Origin: Krasilnikovia cinnamomea
GTDB lineage: Bacteria; Actinomycetota; Actinomycetes; Mycobacteriales; Micromonosporaceae
DNA length: 64,000 bases
Assembly: GCF_004217545.1 (NCBI RefSeq)
Contig: NZ_SHKY01000001.1
Coordinates: 4,464,001-4,528,000 of the forward strand
Direction of reading: 5' to 3'
Each line of letters opens with the position of its first letter. Position 1 is the first letter of the stretch. The notes beneath the pieces were generated by a model, which was not told where the DNA came from, did no database searches, and saw nothing but the letters and a program-made list of their open reading frames with translations. Below are positions 50,289 through 59,348 of the stretch, in pieces. The position numbers were made by a program, and so were the translations under genes.

Positions 50289-50765
50289 TCAGTCGATGCC
50301 CAGGTCCCGCCGCAGCTTCGCCACGTGACCGGTCGCCTTGACGTTGTACAGGGCGCGTTCGATGCGACCCTGCTCGTCGATGACGAAGGTGGAGCGGATG
50401 ACCCCGGTGACCGTCTTGCCGTACAACTGCTTCTCACCGTACGCGCCGTATGCGGTCAAAACGCTCTTGTCCTGATCACCGACCAGCGGGAAGGTGATCG
50501 CGTCGCGCTCGCGGAACTTGGCGAGCTGCGCCGGGGTGTCCGGGGAGATCCCGACAACCTCGTAGCCGGCGGACTTCAGCGAGGCCATCGAGTCGCGGAA
50601 GTCACACGCCTGCGTGGTGCAGCCGGGGGTCATGGCGGCCGGGTAGGCGTACAGCACGACCCGGCGGCCCCGCAGGTCCTTGAGGGAGAGGTTCTCGCCG
50701 GTGTCGGTGGGCAGCGTGAAGTCGGGCGCGGGGTCGCCGGGCGCCAGGCGGGCGGTCTCAGTCAT
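50289..50765 (-). CDS. bcp: thioredoxin-dependent peroxiredoxin, Bcp type
   Basis: A protein of 158 residues from ATG 50765. Peroxidatic Cys49 and resolving Cys54 lie in MTPGCTTQACDFRDS, the C-x4-C spacing of the Bcp/PrxQ class. GDPAPDFTLPTDTGENLSL opens the domain. It reduces peroxides using thioredoxin. Its start overlaps the stop of the upstream membrane protein gene (ATGA), tying it to a redox cluster that also has a thioredoxin-like protein and a MauE-like protein. Confidence 0.93.
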   Translation of the reverse strand: MTETARLAPGDPAPDFTLPTDTGENLSLKDLRGRRVVLYAYPAAMTPGCTTQACDFRDSMASLKSAGYEVVGISPDTPAQLAKFRERDAITFPLVGDQDKSVLTAYGAYGEKQLYGKTVTGVIRSTFVIDEQGRIERALYNVKATGHVAKLRRDLGID

Positions 50766-51754
50766 GCGTCGACCTTAGCGGGGGCCCCGGAGCGTCGCCG
50801 TAGACCCGCGACACCGGTCACGGCCGTGCCCAGCCCGGCGCCGAGTGCCACGAGTACGGCGGCCCGGGCGCTCCACGCCGGGCCGGGCGCGTCGACGACG
50901 GCCTGCCGCCAGACCCCCGTCTCGGCCACCCCGGCGAACAGCGCCAGCGCCACCCCGCCGAGCGCCAACGGGAACGCCGCGGCGCGCCGGGTCAGCGCCA
51001 GCGTGCCCGCCAGCACGGCGAGGGCGGCGGCCACCAGGGCGGGCGGCATTGCGGAGGAACCCGCGAGCGCCCGGCTGGTCGCGTACCCGAGGGCGATTCC
51101 ACCCGCGAGGACCGCGAGCGCCCCCGCGGCCCGGCCGTGCCACCGGCCGGCGGCCGCGACCGCGACCGCCAGCAGCGCCGCGCCCAGCCACCACAGCCAG
51201 GCCCGCGGCGGCGGCACCCAGTCGACGGTGCCCCGGGCGGCGAAGGTACGGGTCCCGGCGCGCAGCGGCACGGCCCAGTCGCTGATCCGGTGGGTGCGCG
51301 TGGGGTCGGCGGCCGCCGCGGGCGGAAGGCCGTCGCCGAGCCACCGGGCACGCCGGTCGTGCCAGCGTACGCTCGGTCCGGCGGAGACCCGGGCCCACCG
51401 CGGCGGCGCGGCCGGGTCGACACCGGCCGGCACCGGGGTGTCCCCGGCCAGGGTGCGATTCAGGTACGTGGTGGGTGCGTTGAGGTTCTCGAACGTCCCG
51501 TCGGGACGCACCTCCAGGTACGGCTCCCCGGAGTAGCCGAGCACCTCCACCGGATGCCCGGTGTGGTTGATCAGTTCCAGCCGTGCCCCGGCCTCCATGG
51601 CCCGCACGGTGAGCCCCGGCTCGGGCGGCGTCACCCCGCTGACCGTGACCCGGTACGCGGTGGCGTCGGGCGCGTCGCCGCCGTGGGCGGACGCGGGCGT
51701 GGCCGGCGCGACGAGCGCACCGGCCACAGCGAGGATCAGGGCCAGCCGTTTCAC
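50762..51754 (-). CDS. exported membrane protein of redox cluster
   Basis: A protein of 330 residues from GTG 51754. A signal peptide (LALILAVAGALVAPATPASA) is followed by a beta-rich extracellular domain (RLELINHTGHPVEVLGYSGE) of about 160 residues, then five or so membrane helices (AWLWWLGAALLAVAVAAA; VLVALGAGLGTAVTGVAGL). Two His residues follow the signal cleavage site (AHGGDA), as in copper-binding exported proteins, but no further copper motif is seen. Overlaps genes on both sides. Function unknown; possibly an assembly factor in oxidative folding or copper handling. Confidence 0.7.
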   Translation of the reverse strand: MKRLALILAVAGALVAPATPASAHGGDAPDATAYRVTVSGVTPPEPGLTVRAMEAGARLELINHTGHPVEVLGYSGEPYLEVRPDGTFENLNAPTTYLNRTLAGDTPVPAGVDPAAPPRWARVSAGPSVRWHDRRARWLGDGLPPAAAADPTRTHRISDWAVPLRAGTRTFAARGTVDWVPPPRAWLWWLGAALLAVAVAAAGRWHGRAAGALAVLAGGIALGYATSRALAGSSAMPPALVAAALAVLAGTLALTRRAAAFPLALGGVALALFAGVAETGVWRQAVVDAPGPAWSARAAVLVALGAGLGTAVTGVAGLRRRSGAPAKVDA

Positions 51755-52497
51755 CCCTTGGCCGCGCCGATCGCCCTGGTCACGTCGGCGGTGGTGGGCA
51801 GGGAGTTGTTCGCCCCGGTCACCTGCTTGCCGTCGACGACGATGGTGGGCGTGCCGGTGTGGCCGCGAGCCGAGAAGGTGTCGGTGGCCTTGGCCGCCCA
51901 CGGCACGTACGTCTTGTTCTTCACCGCGTCGGCGAACGCGGCATCGGTGAGCCCGACCGTCCGGCCGAGCTCGATCAGCTTGTCGTCGCTGAGCCCGGGG
52001 GTGTTCTCGGCGGGCTGGTTGGCGTAGAGCACGTCGTGGTACTCGACGAACTTGCCGGCCTGCCCGGCCGCGGCCGCCGCCCCGGCGGCCCGGCTGGAGT
52101 ACTCGGTGCCCTCCGAGGCGCGGTCCAGGATCGCGACCGGGTGGTGCCGCAGGGTGATCTCGTTCTTGGCGGCCAGCTCGCGCAGGGCGGCGCTCGACTG
52201 GGACTCGAAGACCTGGCAGACCGGGCACATGAAGTCCTCGTACAGGTCGACCACGACCGGGCCCGAGCCGACCGCGAACGCGGTGCCGTCGTCGACCGCG
52301 GCCGAGGGCACGACCAGCTTGCCGGCGTCGGCGCTCTGCTGGCTGGACGAGACGGCGTAGCCCACCAGACCGGCCGCGATCAGGAGGAAGACCACGGCGA
52401 CGCTGGTCCACAGGGTCACCTTGCGGCGCCGCTCGCGGGCCTTCTGCTGCTCGACGATCTGCCTGGCCCGGTTGCGGTCCTTGCCCGCCTTGCTCAT
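51751..52497 (-). CDS. membrane-anchored DsbA-like thioredoxin domain protein
   Basis: A protein of 248 residues from ATG 52497. A basic cytosolic start is followed by one membrane helix (LWTSVAVVFLLIAAGLVGYA) and an extracellular DsbA-like domain. The active site is CPVC (Cys91, Cys94) in DLYEDFMCPVCQ; the cis-proline loop is TGTPTIVVDG. It should form or exchange disulfides outside the membrane. Its stop overlaps the next gene, and its start overlaps the stop of the MauE-like gene. Confidence 0.9.
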   Translation of the reverse strand: MSKAGKDRNRARQIVEQQKARERRRKVTLWTSVAVVFLLIAAGLVGYAVSSSQQSADAGKLVVPSAAVDDGTAFAVGSGPVVVDLYEDFMCPVCQVFESQSSAALRELAAKNEITLRHHPVAILDRASEGTEYSSRAAGAAAAAGQAGKFVEYHDVLYANQPAENTPGLSDDKLIELGRTVGLTDAAFADAVKNKTYVPWAAKATDTFSARGHTGTPTIVVDGKQVTGANNSLPTTADVTRAIGAAKG

Positions 52498-52994
52498 CGT
52501 TCCCCCATCAGAAGACCGTCCAGTGAGAATCGGGTACGTGGCCGCCACAGCAGGATCCCGGCCAGCGCGAGGAAGCCGAGGTCGCGCAGGATCTCCCACA
52601 GGTAACCGGGGTCGACACCCTCGGCCAGGTCGCCGCCGCTGCTGAAGCAGCCGCAGTCGATGGCCAGCCCCCGCGCCCACGCGGAGACGATTCCCGCGAT
52701 GAACACCACCAGCAGGACCGCGGAGATGCCCGCGCTGAGCCGAACCGCGAGGCCGGCCAGCAGCAGCAACCCGAGGGCGATCTCCAGGAACGGCTGCGCC
52801 GCCCCCACCACCTTCGCCGCCTCGTACGGCATCAGCCGGTAGGCGTTGACCGCCCGCCCGGACGCCGCCAGGTCACCGACCTTCGTGGCGCCCGCCACCA
52901 GCCAGACCAGGGCCAGCCCGAACCGGGCCGCGGTGGAGATCCACAGCCAGGCGGCGGCCGAACGGGCTGGCCGGCTGGTGTCCTCCGTGTCCAT
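52494..52994 (-). CDS. MauE/DoxX-like redox membrane protein
   Basis: A protein of 166 residues from ATG 52994 (a GTG two codons upstream is possible). Four membrane helices are visible: ARFGLALVWLVAGATKVGDL, FLEIALGLLLLAGLAVRLSA, ISAVLLVVFIAGIVSAWARG and DLGFLALAGILLW. A CGCFSSGGD segment carries a Cys-x-Cys that may take part in electron transfer. Such proteins often partner with thioredoxin-like proteins, as here, where the next gene is DsbA-like. Confidence 0.88.
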   Translation of the reverse strand: MDTEDTSRPARSAAAWLWISTAARFGLALVWLVAGATKVGDLAASGRAVNAYRLMPYEAAKVVGAAQPFLEIALGLLLLAGLAVRLSAGISAVLLVVFIAGIVSAWARGLAIDCGCFSSGGDLAEGVDPGYLWEILRDLGFLALAGILLWRPRTRFSLDGLLMGER

Positions 52995-53123
52995 GTGCAC
53001 GCCTCATTGGTCTGTCGCGGCAGGCCGTGCGGTTCCCTCGAACCGCTGTGAATCGGCTGTCAGTCCTCGATCACCTGCGAGCAAACCGTCAAGATCCGGC
53101 CCCGGCCAGGGCCGTTGGTCCTG

Positions 53124-53660
53124 TCAGCTGGCCCGGGCGGCGGCGACCGCGGTCACCAGTTCCTCGCGGGCGCGGGCGACCCGGGAACGGATCGTGCCGA
53201 CCGGTACCCCTTCGACGTCGGCGGCCTCAGCGTAAGACAGGCCCAGGACCTGGGTGAGCACGAACGCCGTGCGGCGCTCCTCGCTCAGCGCGCCCAGCAG
53301 GTCTGCCGTGCCCAGGCGCAGCGCCGGGTCCGGGTGCGGGGACTCGGTCCAGGCCTGCGCGGCCAGCCGCGCGTCCAGGCGCCGCTTGCGCACGACCGCG
53401 CGCAGGTGGTCGGCGCAGGCGCGCCGGGCGATCCCGAGCAGCCACGTACGGGCGGTGGAGCGGCCCTCGAACGCGGGCAGCGCCCGGAACGCCCGCAGGT
53501 AGGTGTCCTGGGTCAGATCGTCGGCGGCGCCCGGGTCGACCAGGGCGGCGGCGAAGCGCCACACCTCCGCCTGGGTGGCGCGCACGAAGGCGGCCTGCGC
53601 CGCCGCGTCGCCGCCGCGGGCGGCGAGGGCGAGGTCGGTGGCGTGGTCGGGGGGAGTCAC
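53124..53660 (-). CDS. ECF sigma factor, SigC-like
   Basis: A protein of 178 residues from GTG 53660; an ATG at 53708 is possible. Region 2 is seen in GAADDLTQDTYLRAFRAL and SARTWLLGIARRACADHL-like STARTWLLGIARRACADHL; region 4 in GLSYAEAADVEGVPVGTIRS. It resembles the SigC group of actinobacterial ECF factors, which lack an anti-sigma gene next door, as here. It is divergent from a CopC-CopD gene, so a role in copper homeostasis is possible by analogy with M. tuberculosis SigC. Confidence 0.88.
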   Translation of the reverse strand: MTPPDHATDLALAARGGDAAAQAAFVRATQAEVWRFAAALVDPGAADDLTQDTYLRAFRALPAFEGRSTARTWLLGIARRACADHLRAVVRKRRLDARLAAQAWTESPHPDPALRLGTADLLGALSEERRTAFVLTQVLGLSYAEAADVEGVPVGTIRSRVARAREELVTAVAAARAS

Positions 53661-53836
53661 GAGCGGCAATGGTACTTGGCGGAAAATGTCGGTGCCGTCG
53701 GGAACCATCCCCGCTGTGGCAGACGACTATCCGCCCGTGGCAGAGGCACGGATCGACGACCCGGTGGGCTCGGCGTGCGCCGATCGGGGAGCATGGCCGT
53801 CATGACCCGCTCAACTTCGCCGTGTCCGGCCGCGTC

Positions 53837-55498
53837 ATGATCCGTGTTCGTCTCCGCCGGCGCCGGGCTCTCGCGGCCGCCGCGGGCCTGCTGTTCGGTG
53901 TGCTCGGCCTCCTGCTCGGCCCGGCCGCCCCGGCCAGCGCGCACGCCGCCCTGGTGGCCAGCGACCCGCAGAACGGCACGATCGTGCCCGACGCCCCCAA
54001 CCGGGTCACGTTGACCTTCAGCGAGTCGGTGCAGCTCGTCGAGGGCCGCATCCAGGTGCTCGGCCCGGACGGGCAGCGGGCCGACCAGGGCAAGCCGCAG
54101 GCCGACGGGGGCACGGTCACGGTCCCGCTGCGTTCCGGCGGCGGCCGCGGCACGTACGTGGTGAGCTACCGGGTCATCTCCGCCGACAGCCATCCCATCG
54201 GCGGCAGCATCAGCTATTCCGTCGGCGAGCAGTCGACCCCGCCGGTCGCCGCGGGCGACGCGACCGGCAGCGACCCGGTGGTGCGCACCCTGATCTCGGT
54301 CGGCAAGTTCCTCGGGTACGCGGGGCTGGTGCTGCTGGTCGGCCCGGTGCTGGTGCTGGCGCTGCTGTGGCCGCACCGGCTGTCGCGGCGCGGCCCGGCC
54401 CGCTTGGTGTACACCGGCATCGGCCTGGTGCTCGGCAGCACCCTGCTGGCCCTGTGGCTGCAGGCGCCGTACGCGACCGGCGCCTCGATGTTCGACGTCG
54501 GCTTCGGTGACCTGCGCGACGTGCTGGGCAGCACCTTCGGGGCGGTCATGCTCGTGCGCCTCGGGGTGATCTGCGCGGCCGCGGTGCTGCTGCGCCCGCT
54601 GCTGCGCGGCGGCGGCGAGTCCAAGGCGGACCTCGCCCTGCTCGGTGCGCTCGGCGTGGCCGCGCTGGCGACCTGGCCGCTGAGCGGGCACCCGACGGCC
54701 TCCCCGGTCGCCGGGGTCTCGGTGGTGCTCGACGCGATCCACCTGGCGGCCATGGCGGTATGGCTGGGCGGGTTGCTGATGCTGCTGGCGTTCCTGCTGC
54801 CCCAGGCCGACGCGCGGGAGCTGGGCGCGATCCTGCCGATCTGGTCGCGGTGGGCCGCCACGGCGGTGAGCGCCCTGCTGCTGGCCGGGGTGGTGCAGGC
54901 CATGATCGAAGTGGGCTCGCTGAGCGGCCTCGTGGACACCACGTACGGGCGGCTCATCCTGGTCAAGGTCGGTCTCGCCGGGGTGGTGATCGCCGTGGCG
55001 GCGGTGGCCCGCAGCGTGGTGCGCAAGGGCGGGGTGCCGGAGAGCCCGCGCCCGCTGCGCCGCCTGGTCGGTGTCGAGCTTGCTGTGTCCGCGGTGGTGC
55101 TGGCCGTCACCGCGGCCCTGGTGCAGATCGCCCCGCCCCGCACGGCCGAGGCCGCCGAGACCGCCGCCACGAAGAACACCACGGTGAGCCAGACACTGCG
55201 GAACTCGTCGATGTCGCTGCAGGTGGACATCTTCCCGGCGAGCGTCGGCAACAACTCGGTGCACCTGTACGCGTACACCCCGGACAACAAGCCGCTGCCC
55301 GTGGTCGAGTGGACGGCCACGGCGGCGCTGCCCGCCAAGGGGATCGAGCCGATCGAGGTGCCGCTGCTGCGGATCACGGACTTCCACGCGATCGGCGACA
55401 TCGCGTTGCCCACGGCGGGGGACTGGACGTTCAAGTTCACGCTGCGGACCAGCGACATCGACCAGTCCACGGTGACCATGACCGCCAAGATCTCGTAG
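53837..55498 (+). CDS. CopC-CopD fusion protein (copper handling)
   Basis: A protein of 553 residues from ATG 53837. A signal peptide ends at PASA, exposing a mature N-terminal His (HAALVASDP), the copper ligand of CopC. The CopC domain follows to about residue 125 (TLTFSESVQLVEGRIQVLGP, SADSHPIGG with the second His). Then come about eight CopD membrane helices to residue 440. A further extracellular beta domain of about 110 residues (SLQVDIFPASVGNNSVHLYA) ends the protein. Expected role is copper uptake or distribution. The ECF sigma gene is divergent. Confidence 0.9.
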   Translation: MIRVRLRRRRALAAAAGLLFGVLGLLLGPAAPASAHAALVASDPQNGTIVPDAPNRVTLTFSESVQLVEGRIQVLGPDGQRADQGKPQADGGTVTVPLRSGGGRGTYVVSYRVISADSHPIGGSISYSVGEQSTPPVAAGDATGSDPVVRTLISVGKFLGYAGLVLLVGPVLVLALLWPHRLSRRGPARLVYTGIGLVLGSTLLALWLQAPYATGASMFDVGFGDLRDVLGSTFGAVMLVRLGVICAAAVLLRPLLRGGGESKADLALLGALGVAALATWPLSGHPTASPVAGVSVVLDAIHLAAMAVWLGGLLMLLAFLLPQADARELGAILPIWSRWAATAVSALLLAGVVQAMIEVGSLSGLVDTTYGRLILVKVGLAGVVIAVAAVARSVVRKGGVPESPRPLRRLVGVELAVSAVVLAVTAALVQIAPPRTAEAAETAATKNTTVSQTLRNSSMSLQVDIFPASVGNNSVHLYAYTPDNKPLPVVEWTATAALPAKGIEPIEVPLLRITDFHAIGDIALPTAGDWTFKFTLRTSDIDQSTVTMTAKIS

Positions 55499-55560
55499 CC
55501 CCGTGGAGTGACGCGGCCCCGGCGGGAGTCCGTCCCGCCGATCAGGCCTCCAGCCCGGCG

Positions 55561-55600
55561 GCCGTTCGTCCGCGCTGTCGGCCGTTCGTCCGCGCTGTCC
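55561..55600. repeat. 20-bp tandem repeat, two copies
   Basis: GCCGTTCGTCCGCGCTGTC followed by one variable base occurs twice in a row (55561-55580 and 55581-55600). It lies in the 220-base gap between the CopCD gene and the large membrane protein. No function is evident. Confidence 0.7.
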
Positions 55601-55718
55601 CGGACCGGCTCGTCCGGGCTGTTGTCATGCATCCCGGGACCTAAGTACCCGTTTGCCCCTTTTTCCGGCCGTTTTGGTCGTATGGTCTGCGCAGAATGAC
55701 CGGAAAGGGGACAGGCTG

Positions 55719-58700
55719 ATGCGGGTGATCCGCACGATCCTCGGAATGCTGATGCTGATCGTCGGGCTACCGGCCCTGCTCGGCGGAGCCGTGCTGTGGA
55801 CCGCGATGCAGCACCGCGACGCGGGCGGCGCGTTCAGCGGCAAGGTGCAGCCGCTGACGACACCCGGGTACGCCGTGGTCGTCGGCGACCTCGACGGGCT
55901 GTTGCGCCGCGACGTCCCGTACGTCCGCTCCAGCGGGACCCGGATACGGGTGGCCGCCGCCGCCGGCGACGGCCCGGCCTTCATCGGCATCGCCCCCACC
56001 GCCCAGGTCGGCGTGTACCTCGACGGGGTGCCGCGCGCGGCCGTTCACTCGTTCGACCTCGCCACCGGTGACCTGCCCGTCGGCATCCAGCAGGTCGACG
56101 GCCGCCACGAACCCCCCAGCCACCCCGGCCAACAGCGCATCTGGACGAAGGCCGGCACGGGCGCCCTCGACTGGGCCGCCCAGGACCTGCGCGGCGGCCC
56201 GTACAGCCTGGTCATCATGAGCCGTACCGCCCAACCGCAGCTGCACCTGGAGTCCGTCGCGGAGATACGCCCCGGCTGGCTGAACTCGGCCACCTGGGCA
56301 CTGTTGATGCTCGGGAGCCTCCTCGTCCTCGGCGGCCTGGTCATGCTCGCCTGGCCGGCCCGCCGCCGCGAACTCGTGTACGTCGTGGAGCCCAGCCAGG
56401 TGCCGGAGCTGATGAAGCGGATCGGCGCCCCGCTGCCCCTGCCGCGCTCCGGCGGCGGCCGGCACGCCGCGGCCACCCGTCCCCGTACGCTTGCCGACGC
56501 CCTGGCCAAGAGCGGCCGCTCCCTACCGCAGCTGAGCTGGCCGCCGGCGCGCCCGCTGCAGAAGTCCCGCCCCACCGGCGACGCCCGACCCGTCGAACCA
56601 GCCGTGCCCGCCGCCGGGCCGGCAGCCGCGCCGGTCGTTGGGCCGGCAGCCGCGCCGGTCGCCGCGCCGGTCGCCGGGCCGGTCGCCGGACCGGTCGCCG
56701 GGCCGGCGAAACCGGCCACGGGAGTGAGCAAGTCGGATGCCGGTCCGGCCGGGTCGGACGCCGCAGCCGCGTCCACGGTGGCCGCCGCGCCGGCGTCCAC
56801 CGCCGCCGGATCCACGTCCCCCACCTCCGCTCGTCCCTCCACCTCCGAGGCCCCCGCCGGGCGGGGCGCAGCGGGTGCTGCCGTGCCTTCGGCGCGGTCC
56901 GGTCCGGCCGGTGGCGACGGGGCAGCGGAGCGCAAGGCGCCCGCGCCGGGTGAGCCGCTCGGCCTGATCGGCGGCGCGGCGCCGGGCCCCGGTGCCGCCA
57001 CGTCCGATCCGGTGTTCGGCCGGACCGGGCAGCGTCCCGCCCGGCGGCGCGGCGCGCCGGCCGACGACGCGCCAGCCTTCGAGGCCTCCGCCGTCGGCGC
57101 CTGGGTCGCCGAAACGGCAGCCGCCCGGGCCCGGGAGACCGAGGCTCGTGCGGCGGCAGCCGTGGCCGCGGCGGCATCCCGGGAAGCCGACGCCGCAGGC
57201 GGACCGGCAGCCTCGGGCCCGTCGACCTCTTCCGGTCCATCGACCTCTTCAGGGGCGTCGACCTCTTCAGGGGCGTCGGCCGCTCCGGGGGCCGCTGACG
57301 CGAAGACGGCCCAGCCGGTCGGGGATTCTGCCGGAGGTCAGCCGGCCACTGGCGTGGTCGGCGGTACGCGGCCCGGGGCATCGCCGTCGAGCGAAAAGCC
57401 TCCGATCCAGATCGGATACGTGACGGGCTCGCGCGCCACGGACTGGGCCGCCACCGGCCTGACCCGCGCCGGGGGAAACCGGGCCGGCCGGCCGGCACGG
57501 GGGTCCGGAACTGGGTCGGCGGGTACGCCGGCCGTGCCGGCACGTGGGCCCGGGGCCGGGTCGGCGGCCGCGCCACCCGTGCCAGCGCGGGGGACCGAAA
57601 CCAGATCGGCGGCTACGCCGCCCGTGCCAGGGCCTGGCGCGGCTGGAACGGCGACCACTGCGGCCACACCGGCGCGTGGCGTCGAGGCCCGTCCGTCGGA
57701 CCTGCCGGCGAGTGGGTCCGGGGTCGGACCGGCGACCACACCTGCCGAGCAGAGTGCCGCCGGGGCGAAGCCGGCAGCCGTACCGGCAGTGTCGACCGAG
57801 CAGAGTGCCGCCGCCGGGGCGAAGCCGGCAGCCGTACCGGCAGTGTCGACCGAGCAGAGTGCCGCCGCCGGGGCGAAGCCGGCAGCCGTACCGGCCAAGC
57901 CGGCGGCTCCGGCAGCGCCTGGCGCTCGCGACGCGAAGCCTGCGACGACCGCTCCGGCGGGGGCGAAGTCCGATATCGCGCCAGGTGCCGCGACGGCGAA
58001 CACCGCCACCCCGACGGGCCGTCGCACGGAACCCACCGCCGTGGACACCACCGCCAAACGGATGCCCAAGAGGGGGCCGGACGCGGCCCCATCGGCGGAG
58101 ACCGGAAAGGACCCCGCCCCGTCGGTACCCAACCAGGTCGCGCCGGTATCGGGTGTACCGAGTACCGGGCGGGCCACCGGCGGCGTCTCGGCCGGTAAGG
58201 GCTCTCCGAGCGATCCGGGTGCGCTGAAGGGCCCCTCGGTGTCCGCGAACTCGCCGTCGACCAGGAAGTCCGCCGGGGCATCCAGCGCCACGGACGAGCA
58301 GCCCGCGCCCACCGGCGCGAAGGCGACGACGCGGGCCACGGTCCGTCCAGCGGCAGCTCCACCTTCGGCGGGACCGGTGCCGGGTAGCCGCCCGGCTGTC
58401 CCTACCCCAGCCCAACCGTCGACGCCGCCCACGGCCGTGGCCGCCACACCCGTCGCCGCTGCGCCTCGCGCCGCGTCCCCCAAGGCTGCGTCGGGCGCCG
58501 CTTCCGCGTCGGGCGCCGCTTCTGCGTCGGGCGCCGCTTCTGCGTCGGGCGCCGCTTCGGCGGTCAGTGCCCCACCCGTCGCCAGCGTCGCTTCCGCGGC
58601 CAGCGCTGCACCCGAGGTCGGCGCCGCACCCGAGGCCGGCGTTTCTCCCCCGCCCGGCGTGACCGGCGCCCGGAAGGCTCCCGCAAGCGGTATCGGCGGG

Positions 58701-59015
58701 CAACGCTCCGGTGGCGCCCGCACGGCACTGGGCCGCAAGACCGGACTCGGCACGGCCGCCTCGGCCGGTCCGGCGGCGACGGGCGCGGCCGCTGCGCAGA
58801 CGGCAGACGGCGGTCCGAGCACGCCAGCGACGGTGGACGCCGCCAAGGATGCCAAGCCCTCGGCCCTGGCGAACTACCAGGAGGAGGTGGCGAAACTCCT
58901 GGCTCGCGGTACGACGCCCACTCGCCGCAAACGAGGGGCGTCCGACGAGGATGGCAAGCAGCCGACCGCCAAACCGGTCGCCCGGGGGGCGGCAAAACGC
59001 CCGACAAAGGACTGA
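55719..59015 (+). CDS. large membrane-anchored protein with long low-complexity tail
   Basis: A protein of 1098 residues from ATG 55719, with GGAAAGGGG upstream. A membrane helix opens it (TILGMLMLIVGLPALLGGAV), then about 160 residues of extracellular beta-rich domain, then a second helix near residue 195 (WALLMLGSLLVLGGLVMLAW). The rest, about 880 residues, is cytosolic, rich in Ala, Pro, Gly, Ser and Thr, and contains several short tandem repeats. The C-terminal 40 residues regain order (ALANYQEEVAKLLARG). Family not recognised. A long reverse-strand frame across the repeats is an artefact of GC-rich codons. Confidence 0.75.
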   Translation: MRVIRTILGMLMLIVGLPALLGGAVLWTAMQHRDAGGAFSGKVQPLTTPGYAVVVGDLDGLLRRDVPYVRSSGTRIRVAAAAGDGPAFIGIAPTAQVGVYLDGVPRAAVHSFDLATGDLPVGIQQVDGRHEPPSHPGQQRIWTKAGTGALDWAAQDLRGGPYSLVIMSRTAQPQLHLESVAEIRPGWLNSATWALLMLGSLLVLGGLVMLAWPARRRELVYVVEPSQVPELMKRIGAPLPLPRSGGGRHAAATRPRTLADALAKSGRSLPQLSWPPARPLQKSRPTGDARPVEPAVPAAGPAAAPVVGPAAAPVAAPVAGPVAGPVAGPAKPATGVSKSDAGPAGSDAAAASTVAAAPASTAAGSTSPTSARPSTSEAPAGRGAAGAAVPSARSGPAGGDGAAERKAPAPGEPLGLIGGAAPGPGAATSDPVFGRTGQRPARRRGAPADDAPAFEASAVGAWVAETAAARARETEARAAAAVAAAASREADAAGGPAASGPSTSSGPSTSSGASTSSGASAAPGAADAKTAQPVGDSAGGQPATGVVGGTRPGASPSSEKPPIQIGYVTGSRATDWAATGLTRAGGNRAGRPARGSGTGSAGTPAVPARGPGAGSAAAPPVPARGTETRSAATPPVPGPGAAGTATTAATPARGVEARPSDLPASGSGVGPATTPAEQSAAGAKPAAVPAVSTEQSAAAGAKPAAVPAVSTEQSAAAGAKPAAVPAKPAAPAAPGARDAKPATTAPAGAKSDIAPGAATANTATPTGRRTEPTAVDTTAKRMPKRGPDAAPSAETGKDPAPSVPNQVAPVSGVPSTGRATGGVSAGKGSPSDPGALKGPSVSANSPSTRKSAGASSATDEQPAPTGAKATTRATVRPAAAPPSAGPVPGSRPAVPTPAQPSTPPTAVAATPVAAAPRAASPKAASGAASASGAASASGAASASGAASAVSAPPVASVASAASAAPEVGAAPEAGVSPPPGVTGARKAPASGIGGQRSGGARTALGRKTGLGTAASAGPAATGAAAAQTADGGPSTPATVDAAKDAKPSALANYQEEVAKLLARGTTPTRRKRGASDEDGKQPTAKPVARGAAKRPTKD
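57747..57897 (+). repeat. 51-54 bp coding tandem repeat, three copies
   Basis: Units start at 57747, 57798 and 57852. Each encodes EQSAAAGAKPAAVPAVST (the first unit lacks one Ala). Near identity of the bases shows recent duplication inside the low-complexity tail. Confidence 0.85.
58488..58559 (+). repeat. 18-bp coding tandem repeat, four copies
   Basis: GCGTCGGGCGCCGCTTC plus one base, four times in a row, encoding ASGAAS units in the same low-complexity tail. Differences are limited to the last base of each unit. Confidence 0.85.
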
Positions 59016-59137
59016 CCGGACTCACTGCCCGTACCGAGGGCCGCCCAGCCGGGTGGCCCTCGGCGTCGATCCGGCAACGGTCCAATGACTGACCGTCGCG
59101 TCGACCTGATCGACACGGCGGGACTCCGGCGCGCATG

Positions 59138-59174
59138 AATGGGCCCCCCGCGCTGCCGACGCGGAGGGCCCATT
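59138..59174. terminator. hairpin terminator after the large membrane protein
   Basis: Arms 59138-59152 and 59160-59174 pair over 14 of 15 positions (AATGGGCCC then CCGCG, one mismatch) with a 7-base loop. It lies 120 bases after the stop codon. The rest of the 333-base gap up to orn is AT-richer and holds an imperfect inverted repeat (below). Confidence 0.65.
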
Positions 59175-59249
59175 ACCGGGGGAACGGAGTAACCGAAGGG
59201 GGTTTCGTCCGTTAAGCACAGTTTAGCCAACGTCAGGTATGGCTGGGAA

Positions 59250-59274
59250 GTTATCGCCCAAAATCGGGCATAAC
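59250..59274. promoter_or_regulatory. imperfect inverted repeat upstream of orn
   Basis: GTTATCGCCC, five bases, CGGGCATAAC: an imperfect inverted repeat in an AT-rich segment about 75 bases before orn. It could be an operator or a leader hairpin. Weak. Confidence 0.3.
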
Positions 59275-59348
59275 AAACTGAACGTCCCCGACAGGCGGGT
59301 ATGGCCGACGGCGCAGCGCACCGACCGGCCGACGCGTAGGCTGTCCGC

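Noticed and set aside
57338..58855. A 505-codon open frame on the minus strand across the large membrane protein gene
   Set aside because: It mirrors the Ala/Pro/Gly repeats of the plus-strand gene. High third-position GC removes stops from opposite frames, and the product has no start context or domain.
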